Part shown: in pieces, positions 37,201 through 46,855 of the stretch
How positions within the stretch are numbered: position 1 is the first letter of the stretch
How the letters are laid out: every line of letters starts with the position of its first letter
Source: Candidatus Saccharicenans subterraneus
GTDB taxonomy: Bacteria; Acidobacteriota; Aminicenantia; Aminicenantales; Saccharicenantaceae
Length of the DNA: 64,000 bases
Reading direction: 5' to 3'
Assembly: GCA_003426165.1 (NCBI GenBank)
Contig: QUAH01000002.1
Span: forward strand, 62,001-126,000
The notes under the pieces: generated by a model
What the model was told of the DNA's origin: nothing
Databases searched by the model: none
Seen by the model: the letters and a program-made list of their open reading frames with translations, nothing else
Position numbers and translations under genes: made by a program

Positions 37201-39963
37201 TTGACTAAAAAAGTTCTTGTATCACTGATGATCATCCTGACGCTGACCTCCTTGACCTATTCCCAGTCAAGAGAAACAGGTGCCATCACCGGGACGGTGA
37301 CCGATGAATCGGGTGCGCCGCTGCCCGGGGTAACCGTGACCATTTCAGGTCCCAGTCTTATGGGCACCAGGTCTTCCGTGACCGATGCCAGGGGCGTCTA
37401 CAGGTTCCCGGCCCTGCCGCCCGGAACGTACTCCGTCAAGGCCGAGCTTCAGGGCTTCAACGACGTGGTTAACTCCAATGTCCGTTTAACGACCACAACC
37501 ACTTTGACCGTTGACCTGAGCATGAAGCAGTCCGCCCTGGAGGAATCGGTTACGGTTTTGGGTAAAGCCCCCACCATCGACGTCAGGTCCACAGAAACCG
37601 CCTCGGTGGCCCTGACCAACGAGCTCCTGCGCAACATGCCCTACAGCCAGTTTACGGCCGACATCGTCAACATGGCCCCGGGTGTCAATGACAACGTGGC
37701 CTTCGGCGCTTCCCAGAACACGGGAATTGCCTACACCATGGACGGGGTCAACGTGGCCGACCCGGAAGCCGGCTCAGCCTGGGTCTTCTCCGACCACAAC
37801 ATCGTGGAAGAAGCCAAGATCATGGGCGTCGGGCTTCCGGCTGAATACGGCAACTTTACCGGAGTTATTTTTAACCTAATAACCAAGTCCGGGGGAAACA
37901 ACTTCTCGGGCCACATGGAATTCGATTTCCAGGGGAAAAAGACGGACGGTCCGAAGGGTTTCTGGGGCACGGACAATAACTCGGCCTACATTGGCGACTT
38001 TCCCAACTTGACCACTCCGCTGGCCAAGCTCATGGACGTTAGTGCCCATCTGGGTGGCCCAATCATCAGGGACAAGTTGTGGTTCTACGTCGGCCTGCAG
38101 TACTACCGGAGCAAGGATTATCCGACCGGCTTCCCCGAGGCCGTCGATTACAAGCAGCCCAGGAGCTTCTTCAAGTTAACTTCACAGCTGACCAACCTGA
38201 CCATGACCGCTTCAGTCCAGATCGACACCTATAACGGTATCAATCGCGGGGCCGGAGCCACGGTTTCGCCAGAAGCGACGCTCACGCAGAAATCCCCGGA
38301 GCTGGTCGGCAACTTCAGCCTGACCAAGATCCTCAGCTCCAAGACCTTCCTGGATATCAAGGCTGCATATTTCTGGGGTTACTATTATCTTGACCCTGAA
38401 GTCGGCATGGCTCCCTACATGCATTTTGATTACGCCGATAACTTCCAGCGCTACAGCTCGGGAACTTTTGGTTATTATGACCGGCAACGCTTCCAGGCCA
38501 ATGCCAACCTGAGCCACTTCGTGGACGACTTTTATGGCTCTCACGACTTCAAGTTCGGTGCCGAATTCGAAAGGTCCATGTCCCGCAACCGCTGGGGTTA
38601 TACGGGTGAAGGGGGAGAGCTGGGCGACCATATTCAGTACTACGATTACTACGGTTATCCTTACATAGCCTACCAGTACGAAGGATATGACACCAACACC
38701 CGGTACACCAGGCTGGAAGCTTTCGCCCAGGATTCCTGGCAGGTAACCAAGAGACTGAACATCAATGCCGGCGTCAGGTTCAGCTTTTACTGGGGCCAGG
38801 TAAAAGGAGTTTCGGGGAACGTTTACACCAATTCCAGGATCTCCCCGCGCATCGGCTTCTCCTATGACCTGTTCGGCGACAAGACCACGGTCTTAAAGGC
38901 CCACTACGGGCACTTCTCCGAGGCCATGCTCACTGCCTATCACGACCGGATGAACCCGCCCTCGGTCTACAGCGACTACAACGGCTACTACTACGACTGG
39001 TACGACGATGACGAGGACGGCATCACCGACGAATGGTTACTGTCCTTCTCAATTCCCCATAACCAGTTCTTGATGGACCAGGACATCAAGCACCCCTACA
39101 TGATCCAGTGGACGGTCAGCCTGGAGCGCGAACTGTTCAAGGATTCTTCCTTCAGCATCAGCTACATCAACCGCCAGTGGAAGAATCTTATCGGGCCCAT
39201 AGACCTGAATGCCGATTACGTGGAAAGGACGGTGACCGTTCCCAACTTCGGAACCTATACGGTCTATGAAAGAACTCTGGAAACCCTGGAAAACCCGCAG
39301 TACCTGATCACCAACCTGGATAGAGCTTACGGCGATTACCCCTGGATCCTGGAAAAACCCTTCCGGAAATATCACGGCATCCAGTTCATGTTCAATAAGC
39401 GCTTCTCCAACAGGTGGCAATTGCTGGCCTCCTACACCCTGTCCAAGGCCTGGGGTACCACCGATAACGGTTTCGCCGACGACATCGGATGGGGTGGCGA
39501 CAGGTACGACCCCAACTTCTGGATTAACAGTGAGGGAAACTCCACCTACGACCCGACCCACGTGATCAAGGTCCAGGGCACCTATGTCATCCCCAAGGTC
39601 GAACTGAGTGTTAACGTCTACTACCACGGCGTCACCGGAAATGCCTGGACCACGCGTTATCGGACCTCCCGCTTCACCCAGGGCCGGATCACCTTCTTTG
39701 TAGAACCCCGCGGCTCCAATCACTACCCGATGGACCACCAGATCGACATCAGGCTGGAGAAGATCTTCACCTTCGCCAGCAAGTACCGGCTGGGCCTGAT
39801 GGTTGACGTCTTCAACCTGCTGAATTCCGATACCATAACCTCCTGGGGTACCCGCTGGATGTACGACTGGAACCCGAGCAGTTATCCTTCCACCATGGGT
39901 CACGAACTCTACGGAATCGTCAACGCCAGGCAGGCTCGAGTTGGAATTCGTTTGATCTTCTGA
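37201..39963 (+). CDS. TonB-dependent receptor with N-terminal carboxypeptidase-regulatory domain, paralog 1 (TTG start)
   Basis: GAITGTVTDESGAPLPGVTVTISGPSLMGTRSSVTDARGVYRFPALPPGTYSVKAELQGF, plug and beta-barrel ending VGIRLIF. Confidence 0.93.
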   Translation: MTKKVLVSLMIILTLTSLTYSQSRETGAITGTVTDESGAPLPGVTVTISGPSLMGTRSSVTDARGVYRFPALPPGTYSVKAELQGFNDVVNSNVRLTTTTTLTVDLSMKQSALEESVTVLGKAPTIDVRSTETASVALTNELLRNMPYSQFTADIVNMAPGVNDNVAFGASQNTGIAYTMDGVNVADPEAGSAWVFSDHNIVEEAKIMGVGLPAEYGNFTGVIFNLITKSGGNNFSGHMEFDFQGKKTDGPKGFWGTDNNSAYIGDFPNLTTPLAKLMDVSAHLGGPIIRDKLWFYVGLQYYRSKDYPTGFPEAVDYKQPRSFFKLTSQLTNLTMTASVQIDTYNGINRGAGATVSPEATLTQKSPELVGNFSLTKILSSKTFLDIKAAYFWGYYYLDPEVGMAPYMHFDYADNFQRYSSGTFGYYDRQRFQANANLSHFVDDFYGSHDFKFGAEFERSMSRNRWGYTGEGGELGDHIQYYDYYGYPYIAYQYEGYDTNTRYTRLEAFAQDSWQVTKRLNINAGVRFSFYWGQVKGVSGNVYTNSRISPRIGFSYDLFGDKTTVLKAHYGHFSEAMLTAYHDRMNPPSVYSDYNGYYYDWYDDDEDGITDEWLLSFSIPHNQFLMDQDIKHPYMIQWTVSLERELFKDSSFSISYINRQWKNLIGPIDLNADYVERTVTVPNFGTYTVYERTLETLENPQYLITNLDRAYGDYPWILEKPFRKYHGIQFMFNKRFSNRWQLLASYTLSKAWGTTDNGFADDIGWGGDRYDPNFWINSEGNSTYDPTHVIKVQGTYVIPKVELSVNVYYHGVTGNAWTTRYRTSRFTQGRITFFVEPRGSNHYPMDHQIDIRLEKIFTFASKYRLGLMVDVFNLLNSDTITSWGTRWMYDWNPSSYPSTMGHELYGIVNARQARVGIRLIF

Positions 39964-39983
39964 TAGTTCAGAGCTCAAGTTCA

Positions 39984-40016
39984 GGGGGCGGCAGAAAAAT
40001 CTGCCGCCCCTTTTTT
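39984..40016 (+). terminator. Rho-independent terminator after receptor 1
   Basis: gggggcggcaga-aaaa-tctgccgcccc-tttttt. Confidence 0.92.
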
Positions 40017-40165
40017 ATTTGGCCTAAAAAAATTTGCCTAATTTACTAAGGTCCAGAGGAGCTATCGTCCGCATTTTTGGATTAATGCCATCCAATTATT
40101 TGGATTTAAAAATTTGCTCAATATTATAAACCTATTTAATTCAACGACTTAAAAAATATTTATCG

Positions 40166-40181
40166 TGGCACGAATTTTGCT
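40166..40181 (+). promoter_or_regulatory. sigma54 (-24/-12) promoter TGGCACG-AATT-TTGCT
   Basis: Exact TGGCACG-N4-TTGCW match upstream of receptor 2. Confidence 0.85.
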
Positions 40182-40254
40182 CTCTCCTATAATGAACCGT
40201 TGTAAAGACACCAGGAATGGATTTAGCGATTAGTTTGCTTACCTTGCTTGAAGG

Positions 40255-40347
40255 AAGGAGGTGAGAATAAAAAGGAAAGAACCTTGTTTCTGGTTCTTCG
40301 GCCCAAGGAGTAGATTATTGATGGAAAGGAGGAGAGAGATTGATTAA
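40255..40347 (+). promoter_or_regulatory. 5' leader of receptor 2: AAGGAGGTGA SD, 28-aa GTG-started leader ORF (40261-40347), hairpin AAGAACC/GGTTCTT
   Basis: Leader frame MRIKRKEPCFWFFGPRSRLLMERRREID* ends in TAA overlapping the TTG start of the receptor at 40340. Confidence 0.45.
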
Positions 40348-43102
40348 AAAAGTTTTTGTTCCACTGTTGATCGTTTTGTTGCTGACTCCTCTGGCCTTTT
40401 CCCAGTCACGTGAAACAGGAGCCATCACCGGGACGGTGACCGACGAATCGGGCACGCCGCTACCCGGGGTGACCGTGACCATTTCCGGTCCCGGTCTTAT
40501 GGGCACCAGGTCTTCCGTGACCGATGCCAGGGGCGTCTACAGGTTCCCGGCCCTGCCGCCCGGAACCTACACCATTAAAGCCGAGCTCCAGGGCTTCAGC
40601 GACGTGGTTAACTCCAACGTCCGCCTGACCACGACCACCACTTTAACCATCGACCTGACCATGAAGCAGTCCGCGCTGGAAGAGCAGGTTACGGTTGTGG
40701 CCAAGTCACCCACGGTTGACGTTAAATCGACCGAAACCGCCTCGGTGGCCCTGACCAACGAGCTCCTGCGCAACATGCCCTACAGCCAGTTCACGGCCGA
40801 CATCGTCAACATGGCCCCGGGCGTCACCAACAACGTGGCCTTCGGCGCTTCCCAGAACACGGGTATCGCCTACACCATGGACGGTGTCAACGTGGCCGAC
40901 CCGGAAGCCGGTTCAGCCTGGGTCTTCTCCGACCACAACATCGTGGAAGAAGCCAAGATCATGGGCGTCGGGCTTCCGGCTGAATACGGCAACTTTACCG
41001 GTGTTATTTTCAACCTGATCACCAAGTCGGGTGGAAATAACTTCTCGGGCCACATGGAATTCGATTTCCAGGGTAAAAAGACCGACGGTCCGAAAGGTTT
41101 CTGGGGCACCGACAACAATGCTGCCTACATCAATGACTTTCCCGAGTTGTCCACCCCCCTGCTGAAGCTCATGGACGTCAACGCCCACCTGGGCGGACCC
41201 ATCATCAGGGACAAGCTGTGGTTCTACGTCGGCCTCCAGTATTACCGGACCTGGCGCTATCCCACCGGCTTCCCCGAGGCCGTCGATTACAAGCAGCCCA
41301 GGAGCTTCTTCAAGCTGAGCTCCCAGTTGCCCAACCTGTCCATGACCGGTTCAGTCCAGATAGATACGTATGATGGTATAAACCGCGGAGCCGGAGCTAC
41401 GGTTTCTCCGGAAGCCACCGTTACCCAGAAATCACCCGAAGTGGTGGCCAACTTCAGCCTGACCAAGATTTTCAGCTCCAAGACCTTCCTGGATATCAAG
41501 GCCGCCTATTTCTGGGGCTATTACTACCTGGACCCTGAAGTCGGCATGGCTCCCTATATGCATTTTGACTATGGCGACAACTTCCAGCGCTACAGCTCCG
41601 GGTATTTCTATTATGCCGACAGGCAACGGTTCCAGGCCAATGCCAACCTGAGCCATTACGTCGAAGATTTTTATGGCTCTCACGACTTCAAGTTCGGCGC
41701 CGAATTTGAAAGATCAATGGCCCGCAGCCGATACGGCTTCACCGGCGAGGGCGGAGAGCTTGGCGACCACGTACAGTACTATGACTATTACGGTTATCCC
41801 TACATAGCTTACCAGTACAATGGGTACGATATTAACACCCGTTACACCAGGCTGGAAGCCTTCGCCCAGGATTCCTGGCAGGTAACCAAGAGGCTGAACA
41901 TCAACGCCGGTGTCAGGTTCAGCTTTTACTGGGGCCAGGTTAAAGGCGTATCCGGGAATGTCTATACCAATACCAGGATTGCACCCCGCATCGGCTTCAC
42001 CTATGACCTGTTCGGCGACAAGACCACGGTCTTAAAGGCCCACTACGGGCACTTCTCCGAGGCCATGCTGACCGCCTATCACGACCGGATGAACCCGCCT
42101 TCCGCCTACAGCAGCTACAACGGTTATTACTATGACTACGCTGATGACGACGAAGACGGCATCACCGACGAATGGCTGCTCTGGTATTCGATTCCCCATG
42201 ACCAGTACCTGATGGACCCGGATATCAAGCACCCCTACATGATCCAGTGGACGGTCAGCCTGGAGCGCGAACTGTTCAAGGATTCTTCCTTCAGCATCAG
42301 CTATATCAACCGCCAGTGGAAGAATCTAATCGGACCCATAGACCTGAATGCCGATTACGTTCCAAGAACGGTCACCGTTCCCAACTTCGGAACCTATACG
42401 GTCTATGAAAGAACACCGGAAACCCTGGAAACCCCGCAGTACTACATCACCAACCTAGACCGGGTCTACGGCGACTACCCCTGGATCCTGGAAAAGCCAT
42501 TCCGGAAATATCACGGCATCCAGTTCATGTTCAATAAGCGCTTCTCCAACCGGTGGCAGTTATGGGCTTCCTACACCCTGTCCAAGGCCTGGGGCACCAC
42601 CGATAACGGTTTTGCCGATGACATCGGCTATGGCGGCAACGTCTACGACCCGAACTTCTGGATAAACAGCAACGGTAATTCCACCTACGACCCGACCCAC
42701 ATGATCAAGGTCCAGGGCACCTATGTCATCCCCAAGATCGAACTGAGCGTTAACGTCTACTACCACGGCATCACCGGAAACGCCTGGACCACCAGGTACA
42801 GGACCTCACGCTTTACCCAGGGCCGGATCACCTTCTTTGTCGAACCTCGCGGCTCCAACCACTACCCGATGGACCACCAGATTGACATCAGGCTGGAAAA
42901 GATCTTCACCTTCGCCAGTAAGTACCGGCTGGGCCTGATGGTTGACGTCTTCAACCTGCTGAATAGTGACACAATCACCTCCTGGGGAACCCGCTGGATG
43001 TATGACTGGATTCCGACCAGCTATCCTTCCACCATGGGTCATCAACTCTACGGAATCGTCAATGCCAGGCAGGCCAGGGTTGGAGTCCGGTTGATCTTCT
43101 AA
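40340..43102 (+). CDS. TonB-dependent receptor with N-terminal carboxypeptidase-regulatory domain, paralog 2 (TTG start)
   Basis: Same length (920 aa) and near-identical sequence to the 37201 ORF, ends VGVRLIF. Confidence 0.93.
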   Translation: MIKKVFVPLLIVLLLTPLAFSQSRETGAITGTVTDESGTPLPGVTVTISGPGLMGTRSSVTDARGVYRFPALPPGTYTIKAELQGFSDVVNSNVRLTTTTTLTIDLTMKQSALEEQVTVVAKSPTVDVKSTETASVALTNELLRNMPYSQFTADIVNMAPGVTNNVAFGASQNTGIAYTMDGVNVADPEAGSAWVFSDHNIVEEAKIMGVGLPAEYGNFTGVIFNLITKSGGNNFSGHMEFDFQGKKTDGPKGFWGTDNNAAYINDFPELSTPLLKLMDVNAHLGGPIIRDKLWFYVGLQYYRTWRYPTGFPEAVDYKQPRSFFKLSSQLPNLSMTGSVQIDTYDGINRGAGATVSPEATVTQKSPEVVANFSLTKIFSSKTFLDIKAAYFWGYYYLDPEVGMAPYMHFDYGDNFQRYSSGYFYYADRQRFQANANLSHYVEDFYGSHDFKFGAEFERSMARSRYGFTGEGGELGDHVQYYDYYGYPYIAYQYNGYDINTRYTRLEAFAQDSWQVTKRLNINAGVRFSFYWGQVKGVSGNVYTNTRIAPRIGFTYDLFGDKTTVLKAHYGHFSEAMLTAYHDRMNPPSAYSSYNGYYYDYADDDEDGITDEWLLWYSIPHDQYLMDPDIKHPYMIQWTVSLERELFKDSSFSISYINRQWKNLIGPIDLNADYVPRTVTVPNFGTYTVYERTPETLETPQYYITNLDRVYGDYPWILEKPFRKYHGIQFMFNKRFSNRWQLWASYTLSKAWGTTDNGFADDIGYGGNVYDPNFWINSNGNSTYDPTHMIKVQGTYVIPKIELSVNVYYHGITGNAWTTRYRTSRFTQGRITFFVEPRGSNHYPMDHQIDIRLEKIFTFASKYRLGLMVDVFNLLNSDTITSWGTRWMYDWIPTSYPSTMGHQLYGIVNARQARVGVRLIF

Positions 43103-43122
43103 TAGTTCAGAGCTCAAGTTCA

Positions 43123-43156
43123 GGGGGCGGCAGAGCTATCTGCCGCCCCTTTTTTA
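43123..43156 (+). terminator. Rho-independent terminator after receptor 2
   Basis: gggggcggcaga-gcta-tctgccgcccc-tttttt. Confidence 0.92.
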
Positions 43157-43452
43157 TTTAGTCAAGCTCGATTCCGGTTGACTCCGGCCAGATCGCAGGC
43201 CGGGGGCCAGAGCCAGTGTTCACTCCCCATTTCGCCGTGCAAAAGAATTGTTGGCTCGGGCCCAGCCCCCGGGTCTTAGTCGTCCAATTCCTGCCATCAG
43301 AGAATTGATTGCTTTAACGTTCAGGTCATATCCTATCTCAACAATACCGGTCAAATCTTACGCATAATAGATGATTCATGGCTCCCACATATACCCGCAA
43401 CCTGAACTGACCGCTCCTGCCTGCCCATCCTTTATATGATATAATCAGGGTG

Positions 43453-45756
43453 ATGAAAAAAGGTGCCTTAATTTTACTGGTCCTGGTGCTGGTGGCGGCC
43501 GTTGCCTTCTTTATATTCAGGCCCGGTGATTCCGGGGTAAAACAGCTTCGGGGCCAGAAGAATTTTAATGTTATCCTGATCACCGTTGATACCCTGCGGG
43601 CTGACCGCCTGGGCTGCTACGGTTTCGTTCCCGACGTAACGCCAGCCATGAATAAAATGGCCGCGGCCGGGGTCCGCTTTGAGAACTGCATCGCCCAGAC
43701 CCCTCTTACCCTTCCTTCCCATGCCACCATTCTGACCGGGACCCTGCCCATTCACCACGGAGTCCGGGACAACGGCGGTTTTGTTGTGCCGCCGCAACTG
43801 GAGACCATGGCCGAAGCTTTCAAATCAGCCGGGTACCAGACGGCAGCCTTTGTTTCCGCCTACGTTCTTGATTCCAAGTGGGGTCTGAACCAGGGTTTTG
43901 ACTATTATTTCGACCGCTTCGACCTCGGTCGTTTTGAAAAGATCTCGCTGGGTGAAGTCCAGCGCCGGGCCGAAGAAACTATTGACGAAGCCCTGGCCTG
44001 GCTGGAAAAGAATAAATCGGGGAAGTTTTTCGCCTGGATCCACCTCTACGACCCGCATACGCCTTACGAGCCCCCCGAACCCTTCAAGTCCCGATTCCCC
44101 GACCGCCCCTACCTTGGAGAAATCGCCTATACCGACAGCCAGCTCTCCCGCTTCTGGAGCTACCTGGAAAAAGAAAAGCTATTCGATAACCTGTTCCTGG
44201 TGCTGGCTTCTGACCATGGCGAGAGCCTGGGAGAACATGGAGAGACCACCCACGGCTTCTTTGTTTACCAGGAAGCCGTCCACGTTCCGTTGATCTTCGT
44301 TACTCCATTTGAGAAATTCAAGGGCAGGACGTATTCCGGGGTAGTCACCCTGGCCGATATCATGCCCACCCTCCTGGAAATGACCGGCCTGACCATTCCG
44401 CCAGAAGTTCAGGGTAAAAGCCTGATCCGATATTTCAGGGGAAGCCAGAAGCCGGAAGACAGGCTGGCTTACTCCGAGACCTACTATCCCCGCTATCACT
44501 ACGGCTGGTCCGAACTGCGCAGCTTCCAGAATAACCGCTATAAATTAATCATCGCACCCGTGCCCGAGCTCTACGACCTGAAGTCAGACCCGGACGAGCA
44601 GAAGAACCTGGTTTACGTTGAAAAGAAAGTTTTCGAAGAGCTGACCCGCCTGGCCGAAGACTTCGAGAAAACGGCCGGAGAGAAGGCCATCGAAGCCGAC
44701 TTTGCCTCCGTCGATGAAGAAACCAGGGAAAAGCTGGCTGCCCTGGGTTACCTCGGTTCGTTTGTCGACCCAACCAGGCTGGCCGGAAAGAAGCTGGCCG
44801 ACCCCAAGGATAAAATTAACATCTTCAACGAAATCTCCCGGGCCAGGGAAACCGGGATGGCCGGTAATTTTGACGAGGCCATCGCCGCCCTGAGAAAAAT
44901 CCTGGAAGAAGACCCGACCATCAGCGACGGCTTCTTTGCCCTGGGCAACGTTTACTTCAAGGCCAGAAGGTTCCAGGAAGCGGTCGAAGCTTTCACCCGG
45001 GCCCTGGAACTCAAGCCCGACGATTCCTTCGCCGTGATTAACGTGGCCAACTGCTATGCCGCCCTGAACAAGCTGGAGCTGGCCGAGCAGTTCATCCAGG
45101 AGCAGGTAAAGAGGGGATTTGACGACCCGCAGTTCTACCACGTGCTGGGCACGCTTTACGCCCTAAGAAACAATTACGACAAGGCCCTTCCCTATTTTGA
45201 AGAGTGCCTGAGGAAAAATCCCCGCTCGGCTTCGGCCCATAACGCCATCGCCGCCATCTGCCTCAACCGGGACAACCTGGCCTGCGCCGAGGAGCACCTG
45301 CGGGCCGCCCGGGAACTCAACCCGACCCTGCTGAACCTGCGCTACAACCTGGCCCAGCTCTACGAAAAGCAGAACCGGCTCCAGGAAGCCATGGAACTTT
45401 ACCAGCAAGAAATTGCCGATTCTCCCAGCCACTACAAGGCCCTGTTCAACCTGGCCCGCCTCTACCGCCTGCAGCACCGGGAACAGGAAGAACTGGAAAC
45501 CCTGCAGCGGGCCCTTCAGGCCAACCCGGATTTTCCCCTGACCTATTTTTACATTGCCCGGGTCTACCTGAGGCGCGGCGAACGTTTCCAGGAAGCGGTG
45601 GACCTGGTCAAGAAGGGCCTGGAACTCAAACCCGATAAAGAAAACCTGCCGCTGGGCTATTTTCTCCTGGCCGACCTCTACAACCGGCTGGGTGACTACG
45701 CCACCTCGGAGCAATACGCCAGCAAGGGCCGGCAACTGGTCAATTCTTCACGCTGA
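43453..45756 (+). CDS. Sulfatase/alkaline-phosphatase-superfamily protein with C-terminal TPR repeats
   Basis: NVILITVDTLRADRLGCYG, TPLTLPSHATILTGTLPIHHGVRDNGGF, ASDHGESLGEHGETTHGFFVY, then six or more TPRs. Confidence 0.92.
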   Translation: MKKGALILLVLVLVAAVAFFIFRPGDSGVKQLRGQKNFNVILITVDTLRADRLGCYGFVPDVTPAMNKMAAAGVRFENCIAQTPLTLPSHATILTGTLPIHHGVRDNGGFVVPPQLETMAEAFKSAGYQTAAFVSAYVLDSKWGLNQGFDYYFDRFDLGRFEKISLGEVQRRAEETIDEALAWLEKNKSGKFFAWIHLYDPHTPYEPPEPFKSRFPDRPYLGEIAYTDSQLSRFWSYLEKEKLFDNLFLVLASDHGESLGEHGETTHGFFVYQEAVHVPLIFVTPFEKFKGRTYSGVVTLADIMPTLLEMTGLTIPPEVQGKSLIRYFRGSQKPEDRLAYSETYYPRYHYGWSELRSFQNNRYKLIIAPVPELYDLKSDPDEQKNLVYVEKKVFEELTRLAEDFEKTAGEKAIEADFASVDEETREKLAALGYLGSFVDPTRLAGKKLADPKDKINIFNEISRARETGMAGNFDEAIAALRKILEEDPTISDGFFALGNVYFKARRFQEAVEAFTRALELKPDDSFAVINVANCYAALNKLELAEQFIQEQVKRGFDDPQFYHVLGTLYALRNNYDKALPYFEECLRKNPRSASAHNAIAAICLNRDNLACAEEHLRAARELNPTLLNLRYNLAQLYEKQNRLQEAMELYQQEIADSPSHYKALFNLARLYRLQHREQEELETLQRALQANPDFPLTYFYIARVYLRRGERFQEAVDLVKKGLELKPDKENLPLGYFLLADLYNRLGDYATSEQYASKGRQLVNSSR

Positions 45757-45792
45757 CCGACAGGCCGGCTGGCCTGCCGCTTCGAACCTGTT

Positions 45793-46773
45793 TCAAAAAT
45801 CAAACTTGAGTTTCTTCTCCGATTTCTTGTTCTCGGTCTTGTTCTCCACCGTAACCTTCAGGGTAAACGGCCCCCGGCCGCTGACCCCGACCTGAAACTC
45901 CAGGTCGTAGGTCTTATCAAACCTGTCCTTCAGTTCCTGCGGGGTCACCGCAATTTCAACCGTCCGGCTATCTCCGCCAGCTTTCTTTCCCTCGGCATCC
46001 TCTATTTCCAGGCTCACCTCAAAAACGGTTTCCAGCCGGTCCTGCTGGGCCTTAAACCAGATCTGGTTATAGGGCAGGCTGACCACAATTAAAGCTTTCC
46101 CCTCGCCGGTCTTGTCCATCCGGACTTCAAAATCCATGGCCCGGCTGCCCTGGAACATCCGGCCGCCGGGCTGGTTCCAGCTGACCTGGACCTGGGTGAT
46201 CTCGGCAATCTGCCGGGCGCTGGCCGGGTCCAGCTGGTAATTGCCGTTCCAGAACCGATCGATAAAATAAATCTGGTAGAAACCGTAATGCCAGATTTCC
46301 ACCGGAAAACCGTAAAAACTCTGCCCCCGGGGATAGGTCTCCCGGTGGTCGGGCGGCCCGAGGGTAATCCAGATCCGGCCCCGGTCGCTCAGCCAGCCCT
46401 GTTTTCCGCCCTCACCGAACAGCTTGTTGGCCTGCTCGATGCGGAGAAAGTATTCTTCCTTGAACTCGTTGATAGCCGTTTCGGGAAGCGGGTCCCGGCG
46501 TTTCCAGAACTCTTCCATGAAGCTTTTTCGCTCGGTCGGGGGCAATTTCAGGAATATCTTTCTTTCCTCGGAGGTAATGGTGTACCTGACCGTCGACAGG
46601 AATTCTCTCTCCTCGGGTTTAAGCGATTTTTCCAGCCGGCTACTGCTGCAGTTGTTGAAAATCGCCAGAATTGCCATTAATAAAAAAGAAACCCACCAGC
46701 CTTTTGTCTTGGTTTTAAACATGGTAGTTAAGTTCATTATACCACATTCTTCAGGAATGCCGGCAATCACCAA
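45793..46773 (-). CDS. GWxTD-domain-containing lipoprotein-like protein
   Basis: RKSFMEEFWKRRDPLPETAINEFKEEYFLRIEQANKLFGEGGKQGWLSDRGRIWITLGPPDHRETYP...EIWHYGFYQIYFIDRFWNG. Confidence 0.88.
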   Translation of the reverse strand: MVIAGIPEECGIMNLTTMFKTKTKGWWVSFLLMAILAIFNNCSSSRLEKSLKPEEREFLSTVRYTITSEERKIFLKLPPTERKSFMEEFWKRRDPLPETAINEFKEEYFLRIEQANKLFGEGGKQGWLSDRGRIWITLGPPDHRETYPRGQSFYGFPVEIWHYGFYQIYFIDRFWNGNYQLDPASARQIAEITQVQVSWNQPGGRMFQGSRAMDFEVRMDKTGEGKALIVVSLPYNQIWFKAQQDRLETVFEVSLEIEDAEGKKAGGDSRTVEIAVTPQELKDRFDKTYDLEFQVGVSGRGPFTLKVTVENKTENKKSEKKLKFDF

Positions 46774-46800
46774 AAGCCGGCCAGCGCGGCCAGCTTTTTC

Positions 46801-46829
46801 TTGACAACTTATCCCCCCGAATCTATATT
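46801..46829 (+). promoter_or_regulatory. sigma70-type promoter (TTGACA-N17-TATATT)
   Basis: ttgaca 46801-46806, 17-nt spacer, tatatt 46824-46829, upstream of the DUF151 gene. Confidence 0.6.
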
Positions 46830-46855
46830 AAATTTGTACAGAGAGGGAGCTTCGA

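Noticed and set aside
39049-39978. 309-aa antisense ORF in TonB receptor 1 (and 7973-8851, 13400-14101, 20448-21014 in other genes)
   Set aside because: Antisense shadows of well-supported genes, no recognisable domains or independent signals
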